Assembly: GCA_035578905.1 (NCBI GenBank)
Contig: JAQJVL010000245.1
Coordinates: 1,131,001 to 1,195,000 of the forward strand
Source: Stictocephala bisonia
Lineage: Eukaryota > Arthropoda > Insecta > Hemiptera > Membracidae
Length of the DNA: 64,000 nt
Direction of reading: 5' to 3'
The notes beneath the pieces are model-generated. The model did no database searches, was not told where the DNA came from, and saw only the letters and a list, made by a program, of their open reading frames with translations. Positions 34,675 to 47,087 of the stretch are shown one piece after another (the first letter of the stretch is position 1; every line of letters begins with the position of its first letter). Made by a program: the position numbers and the translations under genes.

Positions 34675-35965
34675 ATTCGTATAAACGTTTTGCTACAGTG
34701 TAGTCAACTGTATGTTTCCCGTCACGACAGAGAGAAAATCTAGCTCCCCCAGATGGGAGGAATGACACTCCCCAGACTCTTAATTAAATGATATAAACAT
34801 TGTGTTACAGTGTAGTCAACTGTATGATTCCTGTCAAGACAGATAGAAAAACTAACTCACCCCAGATGGGAGAATTGACACTCCCCCAGACTCTCAATTA
34901 GGTGATATAAACATTGTGTTACAGTGCAGTTAACTGTATGATTTCTGTCACGACAGAGAGAAAAACTAACTCACCCCAGATGGGAGAATTGACACTCCCC
35001 CAGACTCTCAATTAGGTGATATAAACGCTGTGTTACAGTCCAGTCAAATGTATGATTCCTGTCACGACAGAGAGAAAAACAAGCTCGCCCCAGATGGAAG
35101 GACTGATACTCCATCTGGGGCACCCAGACTCTCAATTGGGTGATATAAACATTGTGTTACAGTGCAGTCAACTGTATATATATTCCTTTTTTATGATTCC
35201 TTTCACGACGGAGAAAAAACTAGATTGCCTAGATGAGGGTATTGACACTCCCCCAGATTCTCAATTAGGTGATATAAACATTGTGTTACAGTGCAGTCAA
35301 CTGTATGATTCCTGTCACGACGGAGAGAATACCCTACTCGCCCCAAATGGGAGGATTGACACTCCCCAAGACACTCAATTAGGTGATATAAACATTGTGT
35401 TACAGTGCAGTCAACTGTACGATTCCTGTCACGACGGAGAGAATACCCTACTCGCCCCAAATGGGAGGATTGACACTCCCCAAGACACTCAATTAGGTGA
35501 TATAAACATTGTGTTACAGTGCAGTCAACTGTATGATTCCTGTCACGACGGAGAGAATACCCTACTCGCCCCAAATGGGAGGATTGACACTCCCCAAGAC
35601 ACTCAATTAGGTGATATAAACATTGTGTTACAGTGCAGTCAACTGTATGATTCCTGTCACGACGGAGAGAATACCCTACTCGCCCCAGATGGGAGGATTG
35701 ATACTCCCCCAGACTCTCAATTAGGTGATATAAACATTGTGTTACAGTGCAGTCAAATCTATGATTCTTGTCATGACAGAGAAAACACTAGATTGCCTAG
35801 ATGAGGGTATTGACACTCCCCCAGACTCTCAATTAGGTGATATAAACGCTGTGTTACAGTCCAGTCAAATCTATGATTCCTGTCACGACAGAGAGAAAAA
35901 CTAGCTCGCCCCAGATGGGAGGATTGACACTCCCTCAGACTCTCAATTAGGTGATATAAACGTTC
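34675..35965 (+). repeat. 114-bp tandem array, about 11 copies
   Basis: Landmarks tcaattaggtgatataaac recur at 35261, 35375 and 35489, giving 114 bp. Other words are tgattcctgtcacgac and gtgttacagtgcagtcaac. Since 114 is 38 codons, a 250-codon frame (35052-35804) with a 38-residue repeat (units ending in NIVLQCSQLY) is open. Edge units carry a stop in that frame (aactag), one unit has indels, and the minus strand is open as well, so it is most likely not a protein gene. Confidence 0.95.
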
Positions 35966-37012
35966 CGCACGTCAAACAGGTCATTAGAAGGAAAACAACT
36001 TTGCAAGGATTCCATTCACTACTTCTTCAATACTTGTCTTAATGGATTATCCGTTATCTTTTCCAGGGATTTAGTTTAATTGATAAAGTTTATTAATGCG
36101 GCTTTTGGTCGATTTATTGTTGCCACAATCGTCACCATTTTTAATTTTATTGGTTGCTCACTAAGTATTTCGTAAAGTTTGTTAAAACCTTTTAATGCAA
36201 CAATTAATCAACTTTTTAAATCTATAACTAGTTTGTTATACTATAAATTTAAACTAATCTGTTTATATATGACTTATATTTATTTATACTGTATATATAT
36301 ATATATATATATATATATTTTATTTTTTATTTATTTATTTATTTTTTTTTGCCACTATAGGTTTGCTTACCAAAATAATAATTCACTGAGGTAATAAATA
36401 CTTTTGGCTAGTTTCTATTTCAAACTACAAACAAATTTTTTTTACTAAATTCAATTTTTTACGTATGGAATGTCGTTTTTTTTTAAATACAATGAAATAG
36501 AGATGAATTGATTTCAATACGATGAGAAACTATTTATTTACTTCTAATTCTCTTTTAAAAACATGTTCAGTTTTCTTTTTGTGACATCATATTAAAAGTT
36601 CAACTCGTGTTTGAACTGTTTTGAAACCATATTAGTTTTGTGGTAAATTTATCAATATTTCGTTTATTCGATTGAACAAATAGGCAGAATTTAAAATCTT
36701 ATAATAAAACACCACCACATTGTTCAGTAATATAAATGAAATTTATAATAATTGATCTCGGTCTGTTGATGATTTTCCTTTCCAATAATAAATTATATAT
36801 AGGCTGTTATCGAATGTACAGTTTACTTTATTATGACATTTATAAAGAGTAATTTGCAAATACTATATAAATTGTTCATAACGTTATGATGTTTGTTTTA
36901 TTATAAGTTACTAAATATAAAACCATATTTAAATGATTGTTTTTATTACAAACATATTACGTTTGGATAAAGTAATTAGGGATATTTTAAAAATTTTTAA
37001 ATCGAAACCAAT
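35966..37012. other. AT-rich stretch with TA microsatellite
   Basis: A (TA)n run of about 28 bases lies at 36291-36318. The rest is AT-rich with no gene or element recognised. Confidence 0.5.
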
Positions 37013-37385
37013 CCATACTAGTGGTGCAGTGCTGTAACCCCGCTACTTGGAAACAAAGCTTTGGGGAGAGAGTTAGTAGGCGATCGATTCTATACTGTCC
37101 TCTTAATAACCACCACTGTCATGGTCACTACCATAGAAGTCTGGATTGTCCATGTTGCGCGGTAGTCAGTATCCGGTTGTTGAATAGTAGAGAGATATGG
37201 GTATTAGGCTTGATAATCAGCTGAAAATCAGACCAACACTAAGTGGTTCGGAATCCTCGTAAATGTTTACGTTCTTTAGTTGACTTGGGCTGTTAAGAAA
37301 GGTCATTCTGATTATAAGTAGAACTCAGTAACCATACTACTCTCATATAATCATCCATATTTGCCTTCAAATACGCATAAAGTAT
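37013..37385 (+). repeat. Rep-A copy, full head
   Basis: It begins ctagtggtgcagtgctgtaa at 37019, then ctacttggaaacaaagcttt, gtaggcgatcgattctatac and actaagtggttcggaatcct, and ends in diverged 3' sequence. A 67-codon frame over the head is accidental. Confidence 0.8.
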
Positions 37386-37674
37386 GTTTGCACCTAAAAT
37401 CTGGATAATAATCTAAATAGTAGTACTTTGATAGAAAATGTAAGGGAATTCAATAAAAGGAAGGTGTGATCAGATAACAGCTTTATAAAAACTAAAATAA
37501 ATATACATAATGATATAATAGAACGTCAATATTTAAAGGGAAGGATCTAATGAATCTGAGGGACTAATGGTGATAATGGCTAATATGCATTCGCTAATTA
37601 ACGAATTAGAAAGCACAACGCAATAAAAGTACAAAAGCATCGTGAAATATTTTTGGTAAAGCATAATTACTCTT
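37386..37674. other. AT-rich spacer
   Basis: Nothing recognised. Confidence 0.4.
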
Positions 37675-37930
37675 CAAACGGTCCATACTGTGTTGGTATG
37701 ATTTTCAGAATTCAGCCCTAAATTCAGTTCTCTTTTCTAAACAACATCCTGCACCTGTGTGCCAATCAAGAAGACACCCCATAATTATCCAGTAACGTGC
37801 ACGTCGATGGAAACCATTTACCGGACGTCAAGTTCGTATTAAGAGGACTGAGTATAGAACTAATAGCCTTCTATCTCCACAACTCCATGTTCCAAAGTAG
37901 CTGGATTACAGCACTGCACCATTCGTACAC
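37675..37930 (-). repeat. Rep-A copy, 3'-truncated
   Basis: Minus-strand copy of the 5' half: tgattttcagaattcagccc, aagaagacaccccataatta, gcacgtcgatggaaaccatt, and the head at agctggattacagcactgca (37900-37919). The 3' half is missing, unlike most copies. Confidence 0.75.
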
Positions 37931-38115
37931 CATAAGTACACTCATATATAAACATATTTGTGTATATTTAATACGTAAAAACTCGTCATTTCGTTCGTTT
38001 AGAGTTTTACCTCACTATGATACAATAAGGAAGCTATGACCAGTTGCCGTCATGGGTGGTTTGTGGTGTGAGTGTGTGGGGGAAGGACCTTCATAGGTTT
38101 TCATAGCTCCCTTGG
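37931..38115. other. Spacer, nothing recognised
   Basis: Contains a G/T-rich patch (catgggtggtttgtggtgtg near 38051) that loosely resembles the G/T-rich minisatellites elsewhere. Confidence 0.35.
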
Positions 38116-38358
38116 GTGTCATTTAAACTGAATGATAAATTATTATTTCCACTCTACGTTACACGGTATATTGTCAAATCGTTAGTCCTTGGGCCACTAA
38201 CCCTCACAATCGATAGGAAGGATTACCCTCTTATTACAGAGACCCCTTGGATGGACCCCAGCTACCTAATAATGTATCTGGCCATACACTATCAAGAAGC
38301 TGATATTTCACTGGGGGAAGAAGGGTTGAGGGTATTAAAAGTTAATTTTATGCAATAA
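38116..38358 (+). CDS. Open frame of 80 codons, unidentified, doubtful
   Basis: The translation contains PLYVTRYIVKSLVLGPLTLT, then IDRKDYPLITETPWMDPSYL and ends GEEGLRVLKVNFMQ. Its composition is more protein-like than other small frames in the window and its GC content exceeds the flanks. There is no signal peptide or motif I recognise. There is no clear splice acceptor upstream of the ATG. It might be a fragment of a mobile-element protein, a lone exon, or chance. I give it low weight. Confidence 0.2.
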   Translation: MSFKLNDKLLFPLYVTRYIVKSLVLGPLTLTIDRKDYPLITETPWMDPSYLIMYLAIHYQEADISLGEEGLRVLKVNFMQ

Positions 38359-39497
38359 GATATTTTAATAACTATGTATAAGAGTTAGTTTAAAAGTTAT
38401 TTTTGTTGTCGTTTAATAGTTAATTATGGCTAATTAAAAATATTATGATCAAATATGGTCATGCACAAGCAAGAAATTTCTTAAAACCAGTCTCGTTAAA
38501 TTGTTGATGAAGTAACATTTTGTGTATTTAAACTGTAAACAAATAAAAATATATATACTGTATATCGTTACCTTTAAAGTGTATGGTAGAATAGAAATAT
38601 TAATAATATATTACCATTTAACACATTTCTTGAATTAATTTGCACTATATACATTTCAACTTTATTGAAGCCATCAATAGGTACATGCAAATTGATGACC
38701 AGCTTTAATCATTTTGTGTATGATAAATTGATAATTTTACATATTTTTATAACCTTGCATATACCTGACTATTGCCTCAATGAAGTTGAAGTGTACCCAG
38801 CACAAATTAATTCAATAAAAGTGCTAAAATATTTTATATATATAATCAATATTTATTTAAAATAAAAAAATAGATTGTGTTACCTCATAACTTATTTAAA
38901 CCATATTACAGTTTATATTTTCTACAAATTAACAAGTAGCCTTTAAAATAATCAATACATTTTTGTTCTTAGACAATAGTATTTTGTTTGAACTTTTCAA
39001 TATCAACAAGTACTTGAACCGTAAAATGATGTTTCATACACACAAACTATTTACTTTGTGTTGAAACGTAGATCTAGGATAAAAGTAACATTAATTTGTA
39101 GACGTACAAAACATAATTTTCCAACTCTACATAAGTAGATTAAAGGCGTATAATTTTCATGCGTGCTCTTGAAGGTATATTTGATGGAAAGATTCACTTT
39201 TAATTGAACTGAAACAAAGTGATTTTGAACTGAACTAAAACGACACGCCTTTTAAAATTAACTATATCATTCTCAATAAATAATCATTTTCAATATAAAA
39301 AACACATAAAAATATAATTTGAACAATAAAAACCTCTTATTTACAAAATGCTCTAAAGAACAAGCCGTTAGAAACTCATTTATATCGAAACAACCTAACA
39401 TGTATTAACGAGTGAATAGGTGGGGATCGTGATTCTGGTGTATCCGTTTTATGGTAGGTGTAAATCATGATATATATTTATTTTATTTTATTTATTT
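38359..39497. other. AT-rich stretch, nothing recognised
   Basis: No gene or element recognised. A 66-codon frame at 38665 is AT-rich and featureless. Confidence 0.45.
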
Positions 39498-39765
39498 ATT
39501 CATAAGACGCCGATCATCAAGATGTGGTCGAATATGGATTTCAAATGAGTGTGATGAGTGTAGATGGGCAAATGTAGGCTTTATTACAAACTAAGGCCGA
39601 CTATTCCTTAGAAAGTGTCATTAATTAATAGCCCAATGACAAATGAACATCCGGTGGTTATCAGCTGGTCCTTCTCAAAATGTATTATGACTCTGATTGG
39701 GATCGAACTGAGAACCTTTAGCACATGAAGCTAGGATTGAACCAACTATTCTATACCTAACCTTT
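39498..39765 (-). repeat. Rep-B copy, best preserved
   Basis: Minus-strand element. Its 3' half (plus strand gacgccgatcatcaagatgt to atagcccaatgacaaatg) is the Rep-A 3' half. Its 5' half differs and is tRNA-like: the minus strand reads ggttggttcaatcctagctt, then gttctcagttcgatccca, a good box B. Rep-B is thus probably a Pol III-type SINE that shares its 3' module with Rep-A. Confidence 0.75.
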
Positions 39766-39789
39766 GAGTTGGAAGGTGGGAACGTAAAC

Positions 39790-40280
39790 CATATTAGTTC
39801 ATTGGATGGGTGGGTGGGCACCGTAAGCCATGTGTTTATACTTATTGACCCACCTACACTACATGTACAGTGGCATATACACACCGGCCCACACATACAC
39901 TTGGGTTGTTAAGCTTCGTAAGCTGTGTGTATTGGTTGGATTTATGGGTGGGCACCTTAAGCGATGTTTGTCTGTGGGGTGGGTGGGCACCAAGAGTCGT
40001 GTGTATCCGTAGAATCGTTGGGTGCGCACCGTGAGTCGTGTGTATCCGTTGGATCGTTGGGTGGGCACCGTGAGTCTTGTGCATCCGTTGGATCGGTGAG
40101 TGGGCACCGTGAGACGTGTGTATCCCTTGGATCGGTGAGTGGGCACCGTGAATCTTGTGTATCCCTTGGATCGGTGGGTTGGCACCGTGAGTCGTGTGTA
40201 TCCATTGGATCGTTTGGTAGGCATCTTGAGCCATATTTATCCGTTGGATCAGTGGGTGGGCACCGTTCGCCGTGCTCACC
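39790..40280 (+). repeat. 39-bp G/T-rich minisatellite, about 10 copies
   Basis: Unit gtgggcaccgtgagtcgtgt followed by gtatccgttggatcggtgg (39 bp; gcacc at 40026 and 40065). It begins about 25 bp from the Rep-B copy. Since 39 is a multiple of three, several overlapping frames up to 150 codons are open on both strands; they are not genes. Confidence 0.9.
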
Positions 40281-40689
40281 CTCAGAGGAGCAGATATCCC
40301 AAACAAGGTAATTATAAGAGAATGTATTCCTTATTCAAGAAGAAAAGCTATTAATCTCATTAACAGTCGGCTCCTTTGTGGGCAGTATCAATGCCTCATT
40401 AGTGGCGGATGCCCAGTGCCAGGGCTGCCCAAACAAGAACTGGATCCTCGACATTGTTGACCGGGCAACACTAATCACACGCTTGTCCAACAATAATGAT
40501 TCTGTACTGTTTGGGCCATGTCGAACAGTACAGTATAAACACACCGGCCAACTTCAAAGGTGGTGATAATTCATGGTCCCTGTCTAGCTTCTGTTCGTAT
40601 CATAGGCAATCAAAGTTGGCTGGAACGTTTAACTTGTCAGAGTTAATTTAATATGATGTACACTATAATTCAAATGAAACATTTATGTT
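40281..40689. other. Unique DNA between two arrays
   Basis: Moderate GC. Small overlapping frames exist on both strands (for example 62 codons at 40378) but nothing is recognisable. The word cagtataaacacaccggccaa resembles acacaccggcccacacatac at 39880, so the two flanks of the 39-bp array share a little sequence. Confidence 0.35.
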
Positions 40690-43600
40690 ATTTTTAATAT
40701 AAATTTAACTATAAAGGCATATATAATATTCAAGAGGAGTATATAATAAATACTTAGTTTAACGTTAATTGTAGCAATAACTTACCATTTAATTGTACCC
40801 CCAAACCTCTATTTAACAATAAAGGCATATAAAATATTCAAGAGGAGTATATATTTAGTTTAACGTTAATTGTAGCAATAACTTACCATTTATATCTACC
40901 CCCAAACCTCTATTTAACAATAAAGGCATATAATATATTCAAGAGGAGTATATAAAAATACTTAGTTTAACGTTAATTGTAGCAATAACTTACCATTTAT
41001 ATCTACCCCCAAACCTCTATTTAACAATAAAGGCATATAAAATATTCAAGAGGAGTATATATTTAGTTTAACGTTAATTGTAGCAATAACTTACCATTTA
41101 TATCTACCCACAAACCTCTATTTAACAATAAAGGCATATAAAATACTCACGAGGAGTATATACTTAGTTTAACATTAATTGTAACAATAACTTACCATTT
41201 ATATCTACCCCCAAACCTCTATTTAACAATAATGGCATATAAAATATTCAAGAGGAGTATATAAAAATACTTAGTTTCACGTAAATTGTAGCAATAACTT
41301 ACCATTTATATCTACCCCCAAACCTCTATTTAACAATAAAGGCATATAAAATATTCAAAAGGAGTATATACTTAGTTTAACATTAATTGTAGCAATAACT
41401 TACCATTTATATCTACCCCCAAACCTCTATTTAACAATAAAGGCATATAAAATATTAAAGAGGAGTATATACTTAGTTTAACGTTAATTGTAGCAATAAC
41501 TTACCATTTATATCTACCCCCAAACCTCTATTTAACAATAAAGGCATATAAAATATTACAGAGGAGTATATACTTAGTTTAACGTTAATTGTAGCAATAA
41601 CTTACCATTTATATCTACCCCCAAACCTCTATTTAACAATAAAGGCATATAAAATATTAAAGAGGAGTATATACTTAGTTTACGTTAATTGTAGCAATAA
41701 CTTACCATTTATATCTACCCCCAAACCTCTATTTAACAATAAAGGCATATAAAATATTAAAGAGGAGTATATACTTAGTTTAACGTTAATTGTAGCAAAA
41801 ACTTACCATTTATATCTACCCCCAAACCTCTATTTAACAATAAAGGCATATAAAATATTAAAGAGGAGTATATACTTAGTTTAACGTTAATTGTAGCAAT
41901 AACGTACCATTTATATGTACCACCAAACCTCTATTTAACAATAAAGGCATATAAAATATTAAAGAGGAGTATATACTTAGTTTAACGTTAATTGTAGCAA
42001 TAACTTACCATTTATATCTACCCCCAAACCTCTATTTAACAATAAAGGCATATAAAATATTAAAGAGGAGTATATACTTAGTTTAACGTTAATTGTAGCA
42101 ATAACTTATCATTTATATGTACCCCCAAACTTCTATATAACAATAAAGGCATATAAAATATTAAAGAGGAGTATATACTTAGTTTAACGTTAATTGTAGC
42201 AATAACTTACCATTTATATCTGACCCCCACACCTCTATTTAACAATAAAGGCATATATAATATTCAAGAGGAGTATATAATAAATACTTAGTTTAACGTT
42301 AATTGTAGCAATAACTTTCATTTATATCTGCCCCCACACCTCTATTTAACAATAAAGGCATATATAATATTCAAGAGGAGTATATAATAAATACTTAGTT
42401 TAACGTTAATTGTAGCAATAATTTTCCATTTATATCTGACCCCCACACCTCTATTTAACAATAAAGGCATATATAATATTCAAGAGGAGTATATAATAAA
42501 TACTTAGTTTAACGTTAATTGTAGCAATAACTTACCATTTATATCTGCCCCCACACCTCTATTTAACAATAAAGGCATATATAATATTCAAGAGGAGTAT
42601 ATAATAAATACTTAGTTTAACGTTAATTGTAGCAATAACTTACCATTTATATCTGCCCCCACAACCTCTATTTAACAATAAAGGCATATATAATATTCAA
42701 GAGGAGTATATAATAAATACTTAGTTTAACGTTAATTGTAGCAATAACTTACCATTTATATCTGCCCCCAAACCTCTATTTAACTATAAAGGCATATATA
42801 ATATTCAAGAGGAGTATATAATAAATACTTAGTTTAACGTTAATTGTAGCAATAACTTACCATTTATATCTGCCCCCACACCTCTATTTAACTATAAAGG
42901 CATATATAATATTCAATAGGAGTATATAATAAATACTTAGTTTAACGTTAATTGTAGCAATAACTTACCATTTATATCTACCCCAAACCTCTATTTAACT
43001 ATAAAGGCATATAAAATATTCAAGAGGAGTATATAATAAATACTTAGTTTAACGTTAATTGTAGCAATAACTTACCATTTATATCTACCCCCAAACCTCT
43101 ATTTAACTATAAAGGCATATATAATATTCAAGAGGAGTATATAATAAATACTTAGTTTAATGTTAATTGTAGCAATAACTTACCATTTATATCTACCCCC
43201 AAACCTCTATTTAACTATAAAGGCATATATAATATTCAAGAGGAGTATATAATAAATACTTAGTTTAACGTTAATTGTAGCAATAACTTACCATTTATAT
43301 CTACCCCCACACCTCTATTTAACAATAAAGGCATATATAATATTCAAGAGGAGTATATAATAAATACTTAGTTTAACGTTAATTGTAGCAATAACTTACC
43401 ATTTATATCTGCCCCCACACCTCTATTTAAAAATAAAGGCATATATAATATTCAAGAGGAGTATATAATAAATACTTAGTTTAACGTTAATTGTAGCAAT
43501 AACTTACCATTTATATCTGCCCCCACACCTCTATTTAAAAATAAAGGCATATATAATATTCAAGAGGAGTATATAATAAATACTTAGTTTAACGTTAATT

Positions 43601-46600
43601 GTAGCAATAACTTACCATTTATATCTGCCCCCACACCTCTATTTAACTATAAAGGCATATATAATATTCAAGAGGAGTATATAATAAATACTTAGTTTAA
43701 CGTTAATTGTAGCAATAATTTTCATTTATATCTGCCCCCACACCTCTATTTAACTATAAAGGCATATATAATATTCAAGAGGAGTATATAATAAATACTT
43801 AGTTTAACGTTAATTGTAGCAATAACTTACCATTTATATCTACTTCCAAACCTCTATTTAACAATAAAGGCATATATAATATTCAAGAGGAGTATATAAT
43901 AAATACTTAGTTTAACGTTAATTGTAGCAATAATTTTCATTTATATCTGCCCCCACACCTCTATTTAACAATAAAGGCATATATAATATTCAAGAGGAGT
44001 ATATAATAAATACTTAGTTTAACGTTAAATGTAGCAATAATTTTCATTTATATCTGACCCCACACCTCTATTTAACAATAAAGGCATATATAATATTCAA
44101 GAGGAGTATATAATAAATACTTAGTTTAACGTTAATTGTAGCAATAACTTACCATTTATATCTGCCCCCACACCTCTATTTAACAATAAAGGCATATGTA
44201 ATATTCAAGAGGAGTATATAATAAATACTTAGTTTAACGTTAATTGTAGCAATAATTTACCATTTATATCTGCCCCCACACCTCTATTTAACAATAAAGG
44301 CATATATAATATTCAAGAGGAGTATATAATAAATACTTAGTTTAACGTTAATTGTAGCAATAATTTTCATTTATATCTGCCCCCACACCTCTATTTAACA
44401 ATAAAGGCATATATAATATTCAAGAGGAGTATATAATAAATACTTAGTTTAACGTTAATTGTAGCAATAACTTACCATTTATATCTACCCCCAACCCTCT
44501 ATTTAACTATAAAGGCATATATAATATTCAAGAGGAGTATATAATAAATACTTAGTTTAACGTTAATTGTAGCAATAATTTTCATTTATATCTGCCCCCA
44601 CACCTCCATTTAACAATAAAGGCATATATAATATTCATGAGGAGTATATAATAAATACTTAGTTTAACGTTAATTGTAGCAATAACTTACCATTTATATC
44701 TACCCCCAAACCTCTATTTAACTATAAAGGCATATATAATATTCAAGAGGAGTATATAATAAATACTTAGTTTAACGTTAATTGTAGCAATAATTTTCAT
44801 TTATATCTGCCCCCACACCTCTATTTAACAATAAAGGCATATATAATATTCAAGAGGAGTATATAATAAATACTTAGTTTAACGTTAATTGTAGCAATAA
44901 TTTACCATTTATATCTGCACCCACACCTCTATTTAACAATAAAGGCATATATAATATTCAAGAGGAGTATATAATAAATACTTAGTTTAACGTTAATTGT
45001 AGCAATAATTTACCATTTATATCTGCCTCCACACCTCTATTTAACAATAAAGTCATATATAATATTCAAGAGGAGTATATAATAAATACTTAGTTTAACG
45101 TTAATTGTAGCAATAATTTACCATTTATATCTGCCCCCACACCTCTATTTAACAATAAAGTCATATATAATATTCAAGAGGAGTATATAATAAATACTTA
45201 GTTTAACGTTAATTGTAGCAATAATTTTCATTTATATCTGCCCCCACACCTCTATTTAACAATAAAGGCATATATAATATTCAAGAGGAGTATATAATAA
45301 ATACTTAGTTTAACGTTAATTGTAGCAATAATTTTCATTTATATCTGCCCCCACACCTCTATTTAACTATAAAAGCATATATAATATTCAAGAGGAGTAT
45401 ATAATAAATACTTAGTTTAACGTTAATTGTAGCAATAATATTCATTTATATCTGCCCCCACACCTCTATTTAACAATAAAGGCATATATAATATTCAAGA
45501 GGAGTATATAATAAATACTTAGTTTAACGTTAATTGTAGCAATAATTTTTATTTATATCTGCCCCCACACCTCTATTTAACAATAAAGGCATATATAATA
45601 TTCAAGAGGAGTATATAATAAATACTTAGTTTAACGTTAATTGTAGCAATAATTTTCATTTATATCTGCCCCCACACCTCTATTTAACAATAAAGGCATA
45701 TATAATATTCAAGAGGAGTATATAATAAATACTTAGTTTAACGTTAATTGTAGCAATAACTTACCATTTATATCTACTTCCAAACCTCTATTTAACTATA
45801 AAGGCATATATAATATTCAAGAGGAGTATATAATAAATACTTAGTTTAACGTTAATTGTAGCAATAATTTTCATTTATATCTGCCCCCACACCTCTATTT
45901 AACAATAAAGGCATATATAATATTCAAGAGGAGTATATAATAAATACTTAGTTTAACGTTAATTGTAGCAATAACTTACCATTTATATCTACCCCCAAAC
46001 CTCTATTTAACTATAAAGGCATATATAATATTCAAGAGGAGTATATAATAAATACTTATTTTAACGTTAATTGTAGCAATAATTTTCATTTATATCTGCC
46101 CCCACACCTCTATTTAACAATAAAGGCATATATAATATTCAAGAGGAGTATATAATAAATACTTAGTTTAACGTTAATTGTAGCAATAATTTACCATTTA
46201 TATCTGCCCCCACACCTCTATTTAACAATAAAGGCATATATAATATTCAAGAGGAGTATATAATAAATACTTAGTTTAACGTTAATTGTAGCAATAATTT
46301 ACCATTTATATCTGCCCCCACACCTCTATTTAACAATAAAGGCATATATAATATTCAAGAGGAGTATATAATAAATACTTAGTTTAACGTTAATTGTAGC
46401 AATAATTTACCATTTATATCTGCCCCCACACCTCTATTTAACAATAAAGGCATATATAATATTCAAGAGGAGTATATAATAAATACTTAGTTTAACGTTA
46501 ATTGTAGCAATAATTTACCATTTATATCTACCCCCACACCTCTATTTAACTATAAAGGCATATATAATATTCAAGAGGAGTATATAATAAATACTTAGTT

Positions 46601-47087
46601 TAACGTTAACTGTAGCAATAACTTACCATTTATATCTGCCCCCAAACCTCTATTTAACTATAAAGGCACATATAATATTCAAGAGGAGTATATAATAAAT
46701 ACTTAGTTTAACGTTAATTGTAGCAATAACTTACCATTTATATCTACCCCCAAACCTCTATTTAACTATAAAGGCATATATAATATTCAAGAGGAGTATA
46801 TAATAAATACTTAGTTTAACGTTAATTGTAGCAATAACTTACCATTTATATCTACCCCCAAACCTCTATTTAACTATAAAGGCATATATAATATTCCAGA
46901 GGAGTATATAATAAATACTTAGTTTAACGTTAATTGTAGCAATAACTTACCATTTATATCTACCCCCAAACCTCTATTTAACTATAAAGGCATATATAAT
47001 ATTCCAGAGGAGTATATAATAAATACTTAGTTTAACGTTAATTGTAGCAATAACTTACCATTTATATCTACCCCCAAACCTCTATTC
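40690..47087 (+). repeat. Satellite array of 101/108-bp units, about 60 copies
   Basis: This is the largest feature of the window. The unit contains taaaggcatatataatattc, aagaggagtatataataaat, acttagtttaacgttaattg, tagcaataacttaccattta and tatctgcccccacacctcta. From about 40790 to 42240 units are about 101 bp, with tattaaagaggagtatatac and no aataaat insert. From about 42240 to the right end they are 108 bp (tcaagaggag at 46571, 46679 and 46787). Within the long class, acttaccat/ctaccccc and attttcat/ctgccccc variants are interspersed. Stops occur in every frame. The array ends sharply at 47087. Confidence 0.98.

Noticed and set aside
36179..36394. 71-codon frame with a YIYIYIYI run
   Set aside because: Created by the TA microsatellite at 36291-36318.
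39854..40306. Overlapping frames of 60-150 codons
   Set aside because: Products of the 39-bp repeat; several frames on both strands are open over the same bases.
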